38,571 nt of DNA from Phycisphaerae bacterium (lineage in GTDB: Bacteria; Planctomycetota; Phycisphaerae; Sedimentisphaerales; Anaerobacaceae), in assembly GCA_021736645.1 (NCBI GenBank), contig JAIPFM010000024.1, positions 1-38,571 on the forward strand, given 5' to 3'. The notes beneath the pieces are model-generated. The model had not been told where the DNA came from and did no database searches. It worked only from the letters and a program-made list of their open reading frames with translations. Position 1 is the first letter of the stretch. Every line of letters begins with the position of its first letter. This document shows, in pieces, positions 8,879 to 18,321 of this stretch. Position numbers and translations under genes: made by a program.

Positions 8879-9005
8879 AAAAAAAAGGAGACGAGGGCAT
8901 AGGTTCGTGAATAAGTTGTAGGCCCGTCTCCTTGTTGCGTAGTGCCGTTTTGCACATTACCGCGGGTTGTGCTTGAGACCACTGATCTCTGTTTGCATTC
9001 GCAAC
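8879..9005 (-). ncRNA. Candidate small structured RNA (about 127 nt), unknown family
   Basis: The predicted transcript starts at a strong promoter and ends in a U-rich terminator. Its first six bases GUUGCG pair with CGCAAC (8939-8934), closing a domain that holds two hairpins: GAGAUC/GGUCUC with a 3-nt loop, and GCACA/UGUGC with a CCGCGG-containing loop. Then follow AAGGAGACG and a long terminator hairpin (GGAGACG with CGTCTCC plus a GGG/CCC step), ending in eight T residues at 8886-8879. There is no open reading frame. I could not match it to 6S, SRP, RNase P, tmRNA or a riboswitch. It sits between ribD and nrdJ and may be an independent small RNA or act on nrdJ. Confidence 0.55.
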
Positions 9006-9011
9006 AGGTAT

Positions 9012-9040
9012 AGTATAGTAAATGAACTCCAATGGGTCAA
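9012..9040 (-). promoter_or_regulatory. Strong sigma-70-type promoter of the 8879-9005 RNA
   Basis: TTGACC (9040-9035), an exact 17-nt spacer and TATACT (9017-9012) predict a start at about 9005, exactly where the closing stem of the RNA begins. It is 22 bp beyond the ribD stop codon, on the same strand. Confidence 0.65.
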
Positions 9041-9062
9041 GGAAACCCGGTCATTTGAAAGA

Positions 9063-10184
9063 TTATTTATGCATCGAATTGACATAACCATGGAGCCTTG
9101 CATCTGTGCCGAATCCCTTTATGGTGGTGTGATGTAATAATAGGGGTTTTGGGAGGATTTTCATTGGGTCATATAGGGGGGATTTCCCCTGGCTCCCCAA
9201 GATTTTTCCGCCAATGTACACGAATATTTCGTGGGCCATTCTCTCTTTCATGAAGCTCGCCAGCACCTTCGGTCCGCCCTCCACAAGCAGTTGCTGGATG
9301 CCGTGGCTGGAGAGATGGGTCAGAAGCGCCGTCAAATTGGAGGGCTCATGCGCCAAAGACAAAAACTGGACCCCCCGGTTTCGCAGAAACTCGGCTTTTC
9401 GAGGCTGTTGGTCAAGGGCGTGTTGCTGCGTGACCACCCAGAGGGGGTGCTGATTTGTGGTGTTTACGAGTTGGCATGTCTCCGGTATGCGCAGCTGATT
9501 ATCCAGGACAATGCGCCAGGGATGGTGACCATGGTCAGGCCGCGGCGTGAGCAGGGGATCATCCTCCAGCACCGTGTTAATGCCCACCAAAATGGCCTGG
9601 GTTCGTTGTCTCAGCCTGTGTACATCCTGCCTGCTGGCTTCACACGAAATCCACGGCGAGTCTGACTGCCCAGGGGCATACGCGAGTTGTGCATCAATGC
9701 TCTGCGCCCACTTTAAAACCACCCAGGTCTGTCCGGTTTGAGCAAAGTGGAAAAAGGGCGCATTTAGAATACGGGCCTCTTGTTCACACACACCGGTGAT
9801 CACACGAATGCCGGCCTGTTCCAGTTGCCGGCGTCCCAGTCCGGAGACTGCTTTAAAGGGATCCACGCAGGCCATCACCACAGTGTCCACGCCCGCTTGA
9901 ATCAAGGCTTGAGTACAGGGCCCGGTCTTACCCTGGTGACAACAAGGCTCCAGGGTGACATACACAGTCGCGCCTCTGGGATCCACCCCCAGGTTCTTCC
10001 GGCAATTGGCCAGGGCATTGATTTCAGCATGGGCCTCACCAAATTTTTTGTGGTACCCCTTGCCGATAATCTGACCGTTTTTTTCAATCATGCATCCCAC
10101 TGCCGGATTGGGTTCTACAGACCCAATACCCAGACGCGCCTGAGACAGTGCCATGCACATCATCTTCTCTTCATGAGTCTGCAT
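9063..10184 (-). CDS. ribD: Bifunctional riboflavin deaminase/reductase
   Basis: 373 residues, full length for RibD. The N-terminal deaminase domain (1-145) has the zinc-binding HAE (52-54) and PCCHQGKTGPC (Cys81, Cys90), and acts on the product of GTP cyclohydrolase II. The C-terminal reductase domain (about 150-365) has VVLKWAQSIDAQLA, ILVGINTVLEDDPLLTPR and LLVEGGPKVLASFM, and reduces the ribosyl side chain with NADPH. The ATG at 10184 has GAAAGG 5 nt upstream. It lies 34 bp downstream of ligA on the same strand and is probably co-transcribed with it. No FMN riboswitch and no other rib genes are in the window. There is no terminator before the next promoter at 9040. Confidence 0.96.
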   Translation of the reverse strand: MQTHEEKMMCMALSQARLGIGSVEPNPAVGCMIEKNGQIIGKGYHKKFGEAHAEINALANCRKNLGVDPRGATVYVTLEPCCHQGKTGPCTQALIQAGVDTVVMACVDPFKAVSGLGRRQLEQAGIRVITGVCEQEARILNAPFFHFAQTGQTWVVLKWAQSIDAQLAYAPGQSDSPWISCEASRQDVHRLRQRTQAILVGINTVLEDDPLLTPRPDHGHHPWRIVLDNQLRIPETCQLVNTTNQHPLWVVTQQHALDQQPRKAEFLRNRGVQFLSLAHEPSNLTALLTHLSSHGIQQLLVEGGPKVLASFMKERMAHEIFVYIGGKILGSQGKSPLYDPMKILPKPLLLHHTTIKGFGTDARLHGYVNSMHK

Positions 10185-10218
10185 CAGGGCCTTTCTTCGC
10201 TGAGGAGGTGTCGGGCCA

Positions 10219-12400
<2,182 letters not shown>

Positions 12401-12425
12401 CACACTTTTGCTCCACAGAGCCTAA
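12401..12425 (+). repeat. Solitary MITE-end sequence
   Basis: The segment ends in ACAGAGCCTAA, identical over 11 bases to the right end of the MITE-like element at 12871-13036, and its preceding CACTTTTGCTCC resembles that arm (GACTTTTCAG). No partner arm is found next to it. It looks like the end of a second, decayed element pointing away from the intact one. Confidence 0.45.
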
Positions 12426-12529
12426 TGTGTAACGATCACAGTTATAGCGAATTACCCCGGATTTGCAAGAGATCGGCAGGGCAGGGTCGCCAAAACCGCA
12501 CCCCAACCGCAGTTTTTTTGCACACCCCC

Positions 12530-12558
12530 TTGACAGATCCCCTGATATTGCGTAATTT
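12530..12558 (+). promoter_or_regulatory. Promoter of tRNA-Gln
   Basis: A perfect TTGACA (12530-12535), a 17-nt spacer and TAATTT (12553-12558) predict a start near 12565, seven bases before the mature tRNA. Confidence 0.7.
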
Positions 12559-12571
12559 GTTCCACTTGCAC

Positions 12572-12642
12572 TGGGGAATAGTGTAATGGCAGCACCACGG
12601 TTTCTGGATCCGTTAGTCGGGGTTCGAGTCCCTGTTCCCCAG
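12572..12642 (+). tRNA. tRNA-Gln (anticodon CUG)
   Basis: 71 nt. The acceptor stem TGGGGAA pairs with TTCCCCA, followed by discriminator G. The anticodon arm ACGGT-TTCTGGA-TCCGT puts CTG at 34-36 (reads CAG), with a U-U mismatch at the base of the loop. The T arm contains the invariant GTTCGAGTC. The 3' CCA is not encoded. A run of T residues begins at 12643. Confidence 0.93.
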
Positions 12643-12738
12643 TTCTTTTTTTGTACAAAGCGGGGGGCCGGATGCGGAAATCCTACGCAGTCGAGCCGTT
12701 TGGCCATACCAGCGGTTTCTAAGCCAAAGCAATCAACC

Positions 12739-12778
12739 GGGACAGTCACCGCTCCTTCGTCGCTTAAGTGACCGTCCC
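12739..12778. repeat. REP-like palindrome
   Basis: GGGACAGTCAC (12739-12749) faces GTGACCGTCCC (12768-12778) across 18 bases, one mismatch in eleven. This GGGAC(A/G)GTCAC palindrome is of the kind associated with REP/RAYT-type IS200-like elements; no transposase is present. It lies in the 486-bp gap between tRNA-Gln and the phosphoesterase gene; 12643-12738 and 12779-12870 show no gene. Confidence 0.55.
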
Positions 12779-12870
12779 TCCCACAGCCCAGGCGACGCCC
12801 AAAACCCTTCGAGAAAAGGGCCATCCAGTACGGCTATTCTAATCTGAACAGCTTGTGTGCCTTGTGCGTA

Positions 12871-13036
12871 TTAGGCTCTGTCTCAAAAGTCGCTCTGGCT
12901 TCGAGCGGCCCTTTTCCCGCCTGGCTGCATCCGGCTGCATCGACGATACAACCAATATCGCCTGCTTCGCCGTCTTTGCCAGGCGAAAAAATGGCTCGCT
13001 CTCGGGCCGACGATGGACTTTTCAGACAGAGCCTAA
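12871..13036. mobile_element. 166-bp MITE-like element with 21-bp inverted ends
   Basis: The left end TTAGGCTCTGTCTCAAAAGTC (12871-12891) and the reverse complement of 13016-13036 agree at 20 of 21 positions. Similarity between arms continues inward (GCCTGGC near both sides of the centre), so the whole can fold into one long hairpin. The core GGCTCTG...CAGAGCC is flanked by TA on both sides, as expected of a TA target duplication. It encodes no transposase; short frames inside it are incidental. It is probably mobilised by an IS element elsewhere in the genome. Confidence 0.72.
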
Positions 13037-13128
13037 CACGCTTATAGTTGAAAATGACAAAATTCATGTCCGTCGTGAGTCGCGTTGCATGGCTGCGACA
13101 GGGCAACAAGAAAAATGGGGGTACTGTG

Positions 13129-14106
13129 ATGAAATTCGAAAGCCTGCTTTTTGGGAAAAAAATTGGGTTGGCTGTGTGCATATGCCTGCTGGCCATGGCC
13201 CTCCAATCACGGGTTACCGGCAAGGATGCGGGTGTCGAAGGGCAGGTCGTCGATTCCGGGAAAGATGTGGCGATTGTGCTCTGGGGTGATTCCCGTGAGA
13301 ACGTGGGCAATGCCACTGTCAATACACTCAAGGTGCTTCAGGAAGATATCCGGGACTGGGATATCATGATCCATACGGGCGATTTTACGTCCAATGGCTC
13401 TGCCAAGACCTGGGAGAAGTCGCTTGACTTTCAGGGCATGAGAGACGTCTTTGTGCAGGGCAGGTTCTTCATGTGTACAAGCAATCATGACAAGGTGCGG
13501 CGCACCTATGACAAGTACACCCAGGGGGTACTGCCAGTCAACGAGGTGGACAACACCACGCATTTCTATCATCACCAGCAGGGCAATGTCCATATCTTCT
13601 TCTGCGATGCACAATTCACCAAGCCCGCGGTGGTCAACACATGGCTCGAGGCGGAGTTGAAGGCCATCCCACCCGAGGACTGGATCATTGGGGTCTGGCA
13701 TGCGCCCTGCTACGGGGATGTCACCTACAAACCCAGTTACCTCAAGGCATGCCAGGCCTGGCTGGACACGCTCCACAAGTATGGCGGCGATCTGGTGTTT
13801 CATGGGGATGCCCATACCTATCTTCGTACCTACCCCCTGTTGCCTGATGGCGTGCAAGACCTGGAAAACGGCATGGTTCACATTATCAATGGGACCGGGG
13901 GTGCCAGTTTTACAAGGCCTCCCAAGAAGGTCGAGAAGACGGCTTTCACGCCTGACACGAAGTCATTTCCCACAGTCACGATGCTCAGGTTCCAGGGAAG
14001 CACCCTGATGTTGAAGACGATCGACACCAGACCCGGCAAGGACCTGGCGGTGATCGACGCATGGATCTGGCAGAAGCACCCCAAGGGAGGACAGGTCGGG
14101 AAATAG
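13129..14106 (+). CDS. Exported calcineurin-like metallophosphoesterase
   Basis: 325 residues from the ATG at 13129, chosen because it opens a signal peptide (MKFESLLFGKKIGLAVCICLLAMA); the longer frame runs back to 13048, just past the MITE boundary. The five metallophosphoesterase motifs are present: GDS (Asp54), HTGDF (Asp85), SNHD (Asn119-His120), WHAPC (His191) and FHGDAH (His225, His229). These bind a dinuclear metal centre. The length and exported nature suggest a periplasmic phosphatase or phosphodiesterase of the purple-acid-phosphatase/3',5'-cyclic-phosphodiesterase type; the substrate is not visible. It stands alone, with no close neighbour on its strand. Confidence 0.85.
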   Translation: MKFESLLFGKKIGLAVCICLLAMALQSRVTGKDAGVEGQVVDSGKDVAIVLWGDSRENVGNATVNTLKVLQEDIRDWDIMIHTGDFTSNGSAKTWEKSLDFQGMRDVFVQGRFFMCTSNHDKVRRTYDKYTQGVLPVNEVDNTTHFYHHQQGNVHIFFCDAQFTKPAVVNTWLEAELKAIPPEDWIIGVWHAPCYGDVTYKPSYLKACQAWLDTLHKYGGDLVFHGDAHTYLRTYPLLPDGVQDLENGMVHIINGTGGASFTRPPKKVEKTAFTPDTKSFPTVTMLRFQGSTLMLKTIDTRPGKDLAVIDAWIWQKHPKGGQVGK

Positions 14107-14250
14107 TCTCAGTCTACCTGTATCGGTGGGACACAGGGGGGCGGATGGTTTACATTGCTGTCACGATACGGAGATCGAAAAAACCAAAACCTGCCCCTTA
14201 AGCCTCCTCGTGTTTATACACGTCATCTATGATGGGCGGTATTACCTGTT

Positions 14251-14652
14251 TTATGGCTTAATGGCGACAGTATCCGATGCTTCTAATGCTCTGCCGCCTG
14301 TTAGTTGTCCCTTCAGTGTAAGAGTGAGATTGTCTCCGGGCAGTGAAACAAGTTTAAGTTCAGCCTTGACAACGAGGTCACCGCAATCATCGGCAAAGGA
14401 CCAGATTCTGGCAATGGTGAACGCTTCAGAATCAGGGATAAGAACAAGAGTATCTCTAGAGACAATACTGAAGGGTATATTAGAATGCACGCTGATAACG
14501 TTGTTTCCACGATTAAGTGAAAGTGTGTTAGGTGAGATGGTAATACAAAGTCCATCCCCGTCTGTGGCTTTGTTGGCCATGACCAAACTTGTACCTGCTA
14601 TTACCAGCAAAGCACCTGCCAACCATACCCTGTTTCTCTTTGATCCAAACAT
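14251..14652 (-). CDS. Exported protein of unknown function
   Basis: 133 residues. I do not recognise a family. A basic start (MFGSKRNR) leads into a hydrophobic stretch (VWLAGALLVIAGTSLVMA) that reads as a signal peptide; the mature part of about 107 residues alternates strand-like segments (ITISPNTLSLNRG, LTLTLKGQL) and may be a small beta-sandwich. Two cysteines are present after the signal (in GLCITI and ADDCGD). The ATG has AAGGAG 7 nt upstream, a strong sign that it is a real gene. It is flanked by gaps of about 150 bp, converges on the phosphoesterase gene and lies downstream of the two-component pair. Confidence 0.7.
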   Translation of the reverse strand: MFGSKRNRVWLAGALLVIAGTSLVMANKATDGDGLCITISPNTLSLNRGNNVISVHSNIPFSIVSRDTLVLIPDSEAFTIARIWSFADDCGDLVVKAELKLVSLPGDNLTLTLKGQLTGGRALEASDTVAIKP

Positions 14653-14808
14653 AGCACATCTCCTTGGCTAAAAAATACCTTCTGTTTCGTGGACTACACT
14701 GAACCGTAGTCTAAACCCTTTGGCGGGGAGCGTATATCGGCGAGAGGCTATTTATCTTGTCAGACTATGGCTGAATAAGATGTCAGGTTTTGTCCTACAA
14801 GAGGGGGG

Positions 14809-15441
14809 CTATTCCACCAGGTCGTGCTTGATGGCATAGTAGGTGATCTCTGCATTGGTCTTCATGCCCATCTTTGTCAAGGCACGGCTGCGGTTTGTGC
14901 TGATAGTCTTCACACTCAGGCACAATGCGTCTGCGATTTCTGTGACCGTCTTGCCGGAGGCAATCATGCGTACCACCTGATATTCCCGATCTGAAAGCCT
15001 TTCGTGAACCGGCGTCTCTGAATATGTATCAAGGCAGGAGGCCAGCTTTTCAGCCAGGGAAGCTGTGACGTATTTGCCGCCGCTGCACACCTTGCGTATG
15101 GCCGCAATCAGTTCGTCAGAAGCACTCTCCTTGGTCAGATACCCGGAGGCACCGGCCTTTAATGTGCGCACAGCATACTGTTCTTCCGGATACATGCTCA
15201 ACATCAAGACCGGCAATTCCGGTTTTTCCGATTTGAGCTGCTTCAGCACGTCCAGACCACTGAGGCCCGGCATGGCGATATCCAGAAGCACCAGGTCATA
15301 GTGATCCTCTCGGATCTTATGCAAAGTCTCCACACCGTCAGAGGCTTCACCGGCCACGATTATATCAGGCACCTCGCCCAGTATCTGCTTGAGGCCTTCG
15401 CGAACCACCATGTGATCATCTGCCACCAGTATCTTCAGCAT
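14809..15441 (-). CDS. NarL/FixJ-type response regulator
   Basis: 210 residues from the ATG at 15441, which has GGAG 7 nt upstream; the longer frame to 15474 would put 11 extra residues before the conserved MLKILVADDH. The receiver domain (1-120) has the acidic pair DD, phospho-acceptor Asp54 (LLDIAMPG) and Lys104. The LuxR-type helix-turn-helix (about 145-205) contains LSDREYQVVRMIASGKT and KTISTNRSRALTKMGMKTNAE. It overlaps the 3' end of the kinase gene by 26 bp, so the two are co-transcribed and surely partners. Its target genes are unknown. Confidence 0.94.
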   Translation of the reverse strand: MLKILVADDHMVVREGLKQILGEVPDIIVAGEASDGVETLHKIREDHYDLVLLDIAMPGLSGLDVLKQLKSEKPELPVLMLSMYPEEQYAVRTLKAGASGYLTKESASDELIAAIRKVCSGGKYVTASLAEKLASCLDTYSETPVHERLSDREYQVVRMIASGKTVTEIADALCLSVKTISTNRSRALTKMGMKTNAEITYYAIKHDLVE

Positions 15442-16822
15442 GTGTCGACTCCTCACTTGCGTCTGCAGGCACACTGACCCAGACAGTCGTTCCTTTGTCT
15501 TTGCTTCCAGAGATCGTTACACTTCCCCCCAGGGAATAAAGCCTCTCCTTGATCCCCATTAGTCCAAATGATTTGGGATCAGATATTTCCTGTTCTGTGA
15601 TGCCCTTTCCATTGTCAGTCACTGTGAGTTCCACGCCGCCATCCTTTTCCCGAAGCACAATCTCCACCCTTGTGGCATCAGCATGACGGATAATATTGGT
15701 CAGGGTTTCCTGAAGAATACGAAACAGGGCCGTGGAACGCGCTTGATCCAGTATGATGTCGCTCGGCTCACAGATGATATCGCACGGTATCCCTGTGCGC
15801 TCCTGAAACTGCCCGGTCTGCCACTCCATGGCTGCGGACAACCCCAGATGGTCTAGCAGTCCCGGTCTCAATTCCGAAGAGATCCTTTGAACCAGGTGAA
15901 CATTGGCATCCACCAGGCCAGGCAGTGTTTTGGCCTTTTCCACCAACTCCTGGTTGTCTTGCGGAAGTCGTTTAATGCACCAGTGCAGTTCCATCTTCAG
16001 GGCTGTCAACGACTGGCCCAGCTCATCATGGATTTCCCGGGCAATTCGTGTCCTTTCCATTTCTCTGGCAGACTCCAGGTGAGATGCGAGTTCTCGCAAG
16101 CGTCGCCGCGATTGTATCAATTCCTGTTCTGTCAGCTTACGTTCCGAAATGTCTTTGAAATCCTCCACAATGCCTATCACATCTCCCTCGGGCCCCTTAA
16201 AGGGGGTGGCAGTGACTATACACTGGATCTCCGGGCCGCTCTCCGGGATTTTCTCTGAATCGCATTCCACCCGGTCTTCCCCGTTCAAGATTCGTGTCAA
16301 GGGGCAGCCGTCCGTATGACACAGGGGGCCGCGAAAGATCTCGTAGCACTTCTTGCCTAGGGCGTCCTTTTTATGGATGCCCGTTAACCTGCAAAAAGTG
16401 TTGTTTGCGCGGAGCATATTGAATGCGCGGTCAATGACACGCATGCCGTCAGCCGAGGTCTCAAATATCTGGGTGAGTTCTGCATTGGCCACACCGAGCG
16501 CTGCCTGGGCCTGCTTGCGGGCATTCATCAGCAGTTGGGCATAGATGCCAAAGCAGATGAACATCCCCACAATGATCAGTCGCATCCAGGCCTCGTGCGC
16601 TTCTGGAAAGAACACCGATTCAACGAAGCTGAGCTGATGAAACACATAGACATGCATGATAGATTCGATGATCCAGAAAGCACCTGCCAGGCAGATGCCA
16701 ATGATCGCAAGCCTGTCATGTACGCGATTGATGAAGTCCTTGATCTTTTGTTTCATGTCCTGCTCCTGCAGCAAGTTAACCATCATCTTTATGGCATTGC
16801 CAAATGCCACGCATGGTTTCAT
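15416..16822 (-). CDS. PAS-domain sensor histidine kinase (HisKA_3 type)
   Basis: 468 residues. Two transmembrane segments (about 38-56 and 80-98) flank a short external loop. A PAS domain (about 112-230) contains the cysteine-bearing segment CYEIFRGPLCHTDGCPL seen in many sensory PAS domains. The dimerisation domain has phospho-acceptor His265 in AREIHDELGQSL, the HisKA_3 signature that goes with NarL-type regulators. The ATPase domain has NIIRHADAT (N box), VTDNGKGI and GLMGIKERLYSLGG. Both starts have support: the ATG at 16822 (GAGGTG close by) and the ATG at 16756 (GGAG 6 nt upstream, 22 residues shorter). The signal sensed is unknown. Confidence 0.93.
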   Translation of the reverse strand: MKPCVAFGNAIKMMVNLLQEQDMKQKIKDFINRVHDRLAIIGICLAGAFWIIESIMHVYVFHQLSFVESVFFPEAHEAWMRLIIVGMFICFGIYAQLLMNARKQAQAALGVANAELTQIFETSADGMRVIDRAFNMLRANNTFCRLTGIHKKDALGKKCYEIFRGPLCHTDGCPLTRILNGEDRVECDSEKIPESGPEIQCIVTATPFKGPEGDVIGIVEDFKDISERKLTEQELIQSRRRLRELASHLESAREMERTRIAREIHDELGQSLTALKMELHWCIKRLPQDNQELVEKAKTLPGLVDANVHLVQRISSELRPGLLDHLGLSAAMEWQTGQFQERTGIPCDIICEPSDIILDQARSTALFRILQETLTNIIRHADATRVEIVLREKDGGVELTVTDNGKGITEQEISDPKSFGLMGIKERLYSLGGSVTISGSKDKGTTVWVSVPADASEESTHAEDTGGR

Positions 16823-16860
16823 GGGTCACCTCTCAAAGAAACAGGTTCCAATTGAAGAGC

Positions 16861-16889
16861 ATTGTAAAGCATCCAACTCATTGGATCAA
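16861..16889 (-). promoter_or_regulatory. Promoter of the kinase-regulator pair
   Basis: On the minus strand: TTGATC (16889-16884), a 17-nt spacer and TACAAT (16866-16861), predicting a start near 16854 and a leader of about 32 nt. It lies in the divergent gap shared with the M20 peptidase gene. Confidence 0.55.
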
Positions 16890-16955
16890 GGCCTGTACAA
16901 TCTGGAGATCATGCGGCATAATGACTGTGTTACTGGAAATGAAAGGATCCTGACC

Positions 16956-18317
16956 ATGAAAGACACCTTGGATGTCTATATTGAAAACAACAAAGGTCGA
17001 TTTATTGAGGAACTCAAGGACCTGCTGCGCTTTGCCTCGGTGAGTGCTCAGCGGAGTCGTGACGCAGAGACTGCGGCCTGCGCCCAGTGGGTGCGTCAGC
17101 ATCTGGCGGACCTGGGTCTGGACTCTGACCTGGTGGATCAGGGCGGGCAGCCCATTGTGGTGGCGCGCGCCAAGGGCCGGGGCCCGGGCAGTATTGTGAT
17201 CTACGGGCATTATGATGTGCAGCCTGAAGACCCGATTGATCAGTGGCGCACAAAGCCGTTTGAGCCGGTTGAACAGGACGGCGTGCTCTATGCGCGCGGT
17301 GCCACGGACGACAAGGGCCAGTTCTTTGCGCATGTCAAGGCCCTGGAAGCGCTGATCAAGACCCAGGGTGAATTGCCCTGTGATGTGGTCTTCCTGCTGG
17401 AGGGGGAAGAGGAGTCCGGGGGCGAGGCCCTGGTGCGCTATGTCCGGTCCGACGCGGGCAGGGCCTTAAAGCCTGATGCCCTGATCATCTCGGATGGGGA
17501 CATGAACAACGAACAGGTGCCTGCCATCACCTATGGCCTGCGCGGCATCATCACCTTTGAAATCCATGTGAAAGGGCCCGGATTTGACCTGCATTCAGGA
17601 GGGTACGGCGGGGCTGTGGCCAATCCGGCTGTGGTGCTGACGCATCTGATCAGCCAGTGTGTGTCTCAGCAGGGCGAGATCCTGATCCCGGGTTTTTATG
17701 ACGACGTACAGGGTGCGGCCCAGTGGGAGCTCGAGAACATGGAGGCACTTCGATTTGACGATGAGGTGCTGCGCCGGGAGGTGCAGGCACCTGCCCTGAT
17801 CAGGGACCCCGAACACAGCACACTGGAACGGCTCTGGGTGCGTCCGACCTTTGAGATCAATGGCATCTATGGAGGCTACCAGGGCCAGCATTCCAAGACG
17901 ATTATTCCCAGAGAGGCCTTTGCCAAGGTCAGTGTCCGTCTGGTGCCTGGTCAGACTGTGGACAGGGTGCGGGACCGTGTGTTTGGATTCCTCCGGGACA
18001 TCTGCCCGGAGACTGTGACCCTGGAACTGACCTTCACAGGCGGAGGTCCTCCTGTGGTGTTTGAAGTGGACACACCCGCCATGAAACTCGCCGCAGAGGC
18101 GCTAAAGCACGGTTTTGATCATGAGCCGGTGTTTATCCGAACCGGGGGCTCGATCCCTGTGGTAAGCACCTTTTCTGAGGTGTGGGGCTGCCCTGTGATC
18201 CTCATGGGCCTTGGTCTGGACAGTGATGGGGCGCACAGTCCCAATGAACATTTCAGCCTGACCAGCTTTGTCAAGGGCATCAAGGCGTCGGCCAGATTGC
18301 TCAGCACCGGGATTTGA
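16956..18317 (+). CDS. M20-family metallopeptidase (dipeptidase)
   Basis: 453 residues from the ATG at 16956, with AAAGGA 8 nt upstream; the frame is open back to 16656, but that part overlaps the kinase gene antisense and is not family-like. The di-zinc site is evident: YGHYDVQP (His85, Asp87), ARGATDDKGQ (Asp118), LLEGEEESGG (bridging Glu region), SDGDM, and the late HSPNE histidine. The lid/dimerisation domain includes VKGPGFDLHSGGYGG. It resembles the cytoplasmic M20 dipeptidases of the CNDP/PepV-like group, which cleave dipeptides or related amides; exact specificity is not readable. It is divergent from the kinase gene and converges on putP with only 4 bp between stop codons. Confidence 0.93.
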   Translation: MKDTLDVYIENNKGRFIEELKDLLRFASVSAQRSRDAETAACAQWVRQHLADLGLDSDLVDQGGQPIVVARAKGRGPGSIVIYGHYDVQPEDPIDQWRTKPFEPVEQDGVLYARGATDDKGQFFAHVKALEALIKTQGELPCDVVFLLEGEEESGGEALVRYVRSDAGRALKPDALIISDGDMNNEQVPAITYGLRGIITFEIHVKGPGFDLHSGGYGGAVANPAVVLTHLISQCVSQQGEILIPGFYDDVQGAAQWELENMEALRFDDEVLRREVQAPALIRDPEHSTLERLWVRPTFEINGIYGGYQGQHSKTIIPREAFAKVSVRLVPGQTVDRVRDRVFGFLRDICPETVTLELTFTGGGPPVVFEVDTPAMKLAAEALKHGFDHEPVFIRTGGSIPVVSTFSEVWGCPVILMGLGLDSDGAHSPNEHFSLTSFVKGIKASARLLSTGI

Positions 18318-18321
18318 AGCG

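Noticed and set aside
8564..9062. Cobalamin riboswitch upstream of nrdJ
   Set aside because: Expected because the enzyme uses B12, but no B12-box-like core (GCCACUG) or matching layout was found on the nrdJ strand; NrdR boxes explain control better.
12853..13047. 64-residue frame across the MITE-like element
   Set aside because: It is produced by the repeat arms; no start signal, and it is not a transposase.
16656..16955. Upstream extension of the M20 peptidase
   Set aside because: It is antisense to the kinase gene N-terminus and unlike the family; the ATG at 16956 has a proper ribosome-binding site.
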